Source of the DNA: a virus
Virus record (IMG/VR): IMGVR_UViG_3300027902_000018
Location: 1-39,835 of that record
Strand: one strand, 5' to 3'
DNA: 39,835 bases
In this document: one piece after another, positions 36,823 to 39,835 of the stretch
Position numbering within the stretch: position 1 is the first letter of the stretch
Layout: the number at the start of each line of letters is the position of its first letter
Position numbers and translations under genes: made by a program
The notes under the pieces: generated by a model
Databases searched by the model: none
Seen by the model: only the letters and a program-made list of their open reading frames with translations
What the model was told of the DNA's origin: nothing

Positions 36823-37210
36823 TTATTCTTTATGACCTTTCAAACTATCTAAATTCAAAATCATTCCTGAACCACTTGATACCAAAGGAAGTTCACCTTT
36901 CCATTTTTCAATGGCAAGTTTTTGATTTTCAAGTAGCAATAATTGCTATAACAATCAACATTTCAATTAATGTGAATCCTGCTTCTTTTTTAACAGTTAT
37001 CTTAGTACATAATTTACAAATCGGGGCAACCAAAGCCAATGATCCAATAATGAGCATTAATTGAAGAATTACCCCTAACCAAAAATCAAAATCTGATTTC
37101 TGGTTCATCATTCCCATAACTATAGTTTCACTCCAACCACAAATAATTAAGAATAGTAAAGCTAAAGCTATGGAAACTCCTACTCCTGTTAAATTAATTT
37201 TCTTTTCCAT
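36823..37210 (-). pseudogene. Membrane protein running into a pilin motif and a band-7-like tail in another frame
   Basis: The intact frame (94 codons, AGGAG start) codes two or three membrane spans (VGVSIALALLFLIICGW, LGVILQLMLIIGSLALVAPI), then KKEAGFTLIEMLIVIAIIA, a classical type IV prepilin cleavage/methylation motif, and stops. In the next frame the DNA continues LENQKLAIEKWKGELPLVSS and GSGMILNLDSLKGHKE to a TAA at 36823. That tail resembles the C-terminus of SPFH/prohibitin proteins. This looks like pieces of up to three genes joined, with a shift near 36930. Confidence 0.5.
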
Positions 37211-37212
37211 AT

Positions 37213-37539
37213 TTAAAAATCTCCTGATGAACCGCCACCACTTGAATCTCCACCACCCCCATTGAAAGAGTCAGAAGAAGATTCTATATTAGGAGAAGGT
37301 TCAATACTGAATGATGGACTTATTGAAGAAGATTCCTCTTCTATTTTACGAGAAGAAGGAATAGGTAAATCCTCACCTCGTGATAAAAAGAGATCTTCTA
37401 CTATTCCAACCATAAGAATTGTCCTAAAGGCAGAAGTAGAAGTCTTACCGGTATATTTCATGGCCGCTTTTTGATATGCACTTTCTGTAACTTCTCTTTT
37501 CTTTCCGAAATTACCCTCTCTAAGATAAAACTTTTTCAT
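37213..37539 (-). CDS. Basic protein with Ser/Gly-rich tail
   Basis: 108 residues after AAGGAGG. The first 55 are basic and helical (EVTESAYQKAAMKYTGKTST); the rest is low-complexity Ser/Pro/Glu and ends GGGGDSSGGGSSGDF. That ending is very like the tail of the YgcG-type gene just upstream, so the tail was probably copied from it. Function unknown. Confidence 0.55.
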   Translation of the reverse strand: MKKFYLREGNFGKKREVTESAYQKAAMKYTGKTSTSAFRTILMVGIVEDLFLSRGEDLPIPSSRKIEEESSSISPSFSIEPSPNIESSSDSFNGGGGDSSGGGSSGDF

Positions 37540-37556
37540 TTGATTTTCCTCCTTTT

Positions 37557-38266
37557 TTAAAAATTTCCGGACGAACCGCCTCCGCTGGAACCTCCTCCAC
37601 CACCTCCGAAACTATCTCCTCCATCACTACCACCAAATGGTATAAGTAATAACCAAAGGGTGTTTGTTATTGCCATAATAATTACAACTATGATGATAAA
37701 AATTATTAGTAATCCTATTTTGAGTGGAGTCCAGAATGTAGTTCCAGCTGATTTTTTGGGACGAATTCCCCTTTCACTCTTTTCGACATCGCGGACATTG
37801 CGGCTACTAAACCTTCACCAAACTTACCTTGCTTGGCGAGTGGCACAAAATATTCCTGCATAATTTCTTTTGATTTGATATCAGGTAGTATTCCTTCAAG
37901 TCCGCGGCCGACTTCTACTCCCCATTTCCTATCATTTTTAGCGATCGTGATAAGAATTCCATTATCATAGGTTTTAGTAGAAGTAGTTTTCTGACCCAAT
38001 TTCCAGCTTCTGAATACTTTCAATCCAAAGTTTCTAATATCATCACCCTGAAGACTGGATATTGTCAGAATAGCAATTTGTGTCGAATCAGTCATTTCCA
38101 ATTGTTTTGAAACTGCTTCTGCCTGCTTAGTTGAATCCGCAGACATAATTCCTGCATAATCATTTACTCGACCTTTAAGTGCAGGAACGTCAAGTGCAAA
38201 TGCAAGAACAGTAATTACACCGACTATAAACCCAATAACGGATGATCCTATCAAAAATTTCTTCAT
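37557..38266 (-). CDS. YgcG/TPM-domain membrane protein with a frameshift
   Basis: Residues 1-24 are a signal peptide (FLIGSSVIGFIVGVITVLAF). Residues 27-165 are a TPM domain (GRVNDYAGIMS, STQIAILTISSLQGDDI, DNGILITIAKNDRKWGVEVG). At an A6 run (37751-37756) the frame breaks and the open frame ends 16 codons later. The -1 frame continues naturally: WTPLKIGLLIIFIIIVVIIM as a membrane span, then a Gly/Ser tail ending GGGSSGNF, as in full YgcG proteins. The run reads A-AAA-AAT, a possible programmed -1 site, or one A is missing. Partner of LemA. Confidence 0.75.
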
Positions 38267-38448
38267 TTTTCCTCCTTTCTTTCTTTTTCTCTTTTATGAA
38301 TTGCACTCAATACTTCTTCATGGTTTAACCATTTGACATAAAGATGTTCACATTTAGGGCAAACTATTGGTCCAGGTTTTTCTCGTTCGAAATATTGTTT
38401 ACAACGAATATTCAAACATTTATACTTGCTTTTTGGAATATTCGTCAC
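38263..38448 (-). CDS. Small zinc-ribbon protein
   Basis: 61 residues. CLNIRC and CPKC (residues 11-33) form a zinc ribbon, followed by a charged helix (SAIHKREKERKEEK). It overlaps the YgcG-like gene by four bases and lies between it and LemA. Confidence 0.65.
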   Translation of the reverse strand: MTNIPKSKYKCLNIRCKQYFEREKPGPIVCPKCEHLYVKWLNHEEVLSAIHKREKERKEEK

Positions 38449-38452
38449 TTAA

Positions 38453-39079
38453 TTAGCTTGTCATATTTAGTTTAGGAGCAGTCTTAGAACCTTCATCAGC
38501 CTTGAACATATTCCTGCGAACCTTATGATTGAGCATTCCATTAATGATAGAACCTGGGAACGTTTCAACCAAGTTATTCAATTCCATAGCAACTTGGTTG
38601 TAATCATCACGAGCAACCTTAATACGATTCTCAGTTCCTTCTAATTCAGTCATCATCTCAGAAAAATGCTTATCTGCTTTAAGTTGTGGATATGCCTCTT
38701 GAATCATAAGCAGTCGACTAACTAAACCAGATATACCCTGTTGCATTTGTTGAAATTTTTGAAATTCCTGAGGGTTTGTGGTGAGTGTTTTTGCATCTAC
38801 ATGAACTGAACCAAGTTGTGCCCGGGCATCGGCGATAGCCTTAAAAGTAGAATTTTCATGTTTGGCATATCCCTTTGCCGTTTCTGCAAGATTAGGAAGA
38901 AGATCTGCCCTTCGTTGATAGGAAGTTTCTACATCTCCCCATCTTTTATCCACAGCATTATCTGCTACTTGGATACCATTGTAACGAGATACTCCCCATG
39001 AAAAAACGCTTATCGAGAAAAATAATACTACCGCAACAAAAATCGCAATTCCAATCAATACCTTTGTGCCTGTTTTCAT
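38453..39079 (-). CDS. LemA-family membrane protein
   Basis: 208 residues from the ATG after AGGAGG; longer in-frame starts lie in the previous gene. A membrane span at residues 5-27 (VLIGIAIFVAVVLFFSISVF) is followed by the LemA core: YNGIQVADNAVDKRWGDVET, RRADLLPNLAETAKGYAKHE, LLMIQEAYPQLKADKHFSEM, ELEGTENRIKVARDDYNQVA. LemA proteins are helical bundles anchored in the membrane, often next to TPM proteins; the role is not settled. Finding the pair in a phage is unusual. Confidence 0.9.
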   Translation of the reverse strand: MKTGTKVLIGIAIFVAVVLFFSISVFSWGVSRYNGIQVADNAVDKRWGDVETSYQRRADLLPNLAETAKGYAKHENSTFKAIADARAQLGSVHVDAKTLTTNPQEFQKFQQMQQGISGLVSRLLMIQEAYPQLKADKHFSEMMTELEGTENRIKVARDDYNQVAMELNNLVETFPGSIINGMLNHKVRRNMFKADEGSKTAPKLNMTS

Positions 39080-39093
39080 TTTAATTCCTCCTA

Positions 39094-39672
39094 TTAGAAT
39101 GTGAATATTGTAAAAATTCCTACTGCGATACCAATAATGAGTGAAAACCAAAACATTGCTCGTAGACCACCCATATCGCTTGAAACATCAGCATTATTGT
39201 AATACTTTATTTCCTTTTTCCTGCGACTTGATCCTTCAATAGGTGTGTATGTGATAGATTGAACAACACACATTTTACGAAAGAAATAAATCCAACCTAT
39301 TAAAAATAATGTTGTCCACATAACGCCTAATATGATATGAACAAGGGCACCACCCATCATCTTCCATACAATTATTACAGCCACCATTTTACCAGTATCT
39401 GATTTCATAAACTGATCACCTGCTACTCCAAGTTTACTAGCAGCGGTAATAAGGGCATCTCCGATATGGGCACCAACATTCACCCATTCATCAACTTTTT
39501 TTGGTGTTGAAGGAGAAGATTCTTCCTTTTTCATATCTCCAATTAAACTGGCAATTTTTGCTTTTTGTTCGTCGGTTAAACCACTTGTATTGATTTGAAT
39601 TGAATCCGCGGCGGCATACGATAAGGAACTCATTAAAACCATAAACATTAAGAATAGTATAATCTTTTTCAT
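39094..39672 (-). CDS. Exported multi-span membrane protein
   Basis: 192 residues after AAGGAG. Signal peptide FLMFMVLMSSLSYAAA, a periplasmic segment with a helix and Ser/Pro/Lys linker (EESSPSTPKKVDEW), a hydrophobic pair (VAVIIVWKMMGGALVHIILG, MWTTLFLIGWIYFF) and a last span (FWFSLIIGIAVGIFTIFTF). First gene after a consensus promoter and upstream of LemA, YgcG and a zinc ribbon, so these probably form one membrane complex. Family not recognised. Confidence 0.65.
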   Translation of the reverse strand: MKKIILFLMFMVLMSSLSYAAADSIQINTSGLTDEQKAKIASLIGDMKKEESSPSTPKKVDEWVNVGAHIGDALITAASKLGVAGDQFMKSDTGKMVAVIIVWKMMGGALVHIILGVMWTTLFLIGWIYFFRKMCVVQSITYTPIEGSSRRKKEIKYYNNADVSSDMGGLRAMFWFSLIIGIAVGIFTIFTF

Positions 39673-39700
39673 AATTTTTCTCCTTATTCAATTTTTCAGC

Positions 39701-39729
39701 ATTATATATTAATTAGAAAGAAAAATCAA
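39701..39729 (-). promoter_or_regulatory. Sigma70-type promoter of the LemA-YgcG operon
   Basis: On the - strand TTGATT and TATAAT are spaced by 17 bases, 28 bases before the ATG of the exported membrane protein. It is the third early-type promoter in the window with this spacing. Confidence 0.8.
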
Positions 39730-39753
39730 GATAAATGTGGTAGTCACGATGAA

Positions 39754-39834
39754 TTATAGTATTTCCATTTTTTGTTGAATTTCCGTTATTATACCATCCG
39801 TACCATCATCAATAATAGTACCTTGAATCACTTG
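39754..39834 (-). CDS. C-terminal end of a gene entering from the right
   Basis: Twenty-six codons in one frame (QVIQGTIIDDGTDGIITEIQ, ending QKMEIL) to a TAA, 25 bases before the promoter. Too short to identify. Confidence 0.4.
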   Translation of the reverse strand, partial: QVIQGTIIDDGTDGIITEIQQKMEIL

Positions 39835-39835
39835 C

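Noticed and set aside
37262-37474. + strand Ser/Glu-rich frame
   Set aside because: Antisense to the Ser/Pro-rich tail of the gene at 37213-37539; low complexity explains the open frame.
1-39835. tRNA genes
   Set aside because: I looked for cloverleaf-like GC stems with the TTCRA arm in gaps and saw none; a tRNA search program would settle it.

Overview
The window is part of the genome of a large, AT-rich, tailed phage of the T4 superfamily. The evidence is a run of T4-type neck and tail-completion genes in T4 order (gp13, gp14, gp15 and, after an interruption, a gp16-like small terminase), late-promoter octamers TATAAATA, dense ATGA/TAATG gene overlaps, AGGAG-type ribosome binding sites and many tiny genes. 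The host cannot be named; the sigma70-like promoters and strong Shine-Dalgarno sites argue against Bacteroidota. No tRNA, rRNA or CRISPR was seen.

Layout. 1-6134 (+ strand): small zinc-ribbon and hypothetical genes plus an NAD-dependent DNA ligase with its own consensus promoter. 6145-23377 (- strand): about 45 small genes, roughly 30 of which carry one of two short N-terminal sequences, MNFKQFLNE-like or MKIIxRIDxYLNE-like. Both end in (L/I)-x-E and look like the capsid-targeting propeptides that the T4 prohead protease removes from internal head proteins. Behind them lie very different cargoes: ADP-ribosyltransferase, two nucleotidyltransferases, GNAT, SWIM zinc finger, deoxyribosyltransferase-like fold, HExxH peptidase, RimK-like ATP-grasp/aspartic protease and many unknowns. 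I read this as a large arsenal of injected proteins. A papain-like protease and a hexapeptide acyltransferase in the same block lack the tag. 23380-26937 (-): gp15, a GIY-YIG homing endonuclease, gp14, a small gene and gp13. 26949-34932 (-): one apparent operon from a consensus promoter to a strong terminator. Its first gene is NMN adenylyltransferase-Nudix and its last is nicotinamide phosphoribosyltransferase; between them lie NADAR, macro domain, two radical-SAM enzymes, YopX, a methyltransferase and lipoproteins. 34938-39835 (-): SEC-C protein, membrane proteins, LemA and YgcG/TPM proteins, and several visibly rearranged genes.

How the parts fit. The operon can rebuild NAD+ from nicotinamide and holds two further families that act on ADP-ribose. 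That suits a phage facing NAD-depleting or ADP-ribosylating host defences and carrying an NAD-dependent ligase. Both NAD-synthesis genes have the same two-hairpin leader directly before the start codon, with different stem sequences but the same loop and spacings, so they are probably controlled together at translation. The late cluster builds the neck while the tagged proteins would be loaded into the same head.

Caution. Several genes are broken by single-base shifts, often in A/T runs, and there are two short perfect inverted copies (98 and 40 nt) of distant segments. These could be real phage evolution or sequencing/amplification artefacts; reads would decide. All functional calls come from reading motifs by eye, without database searches.
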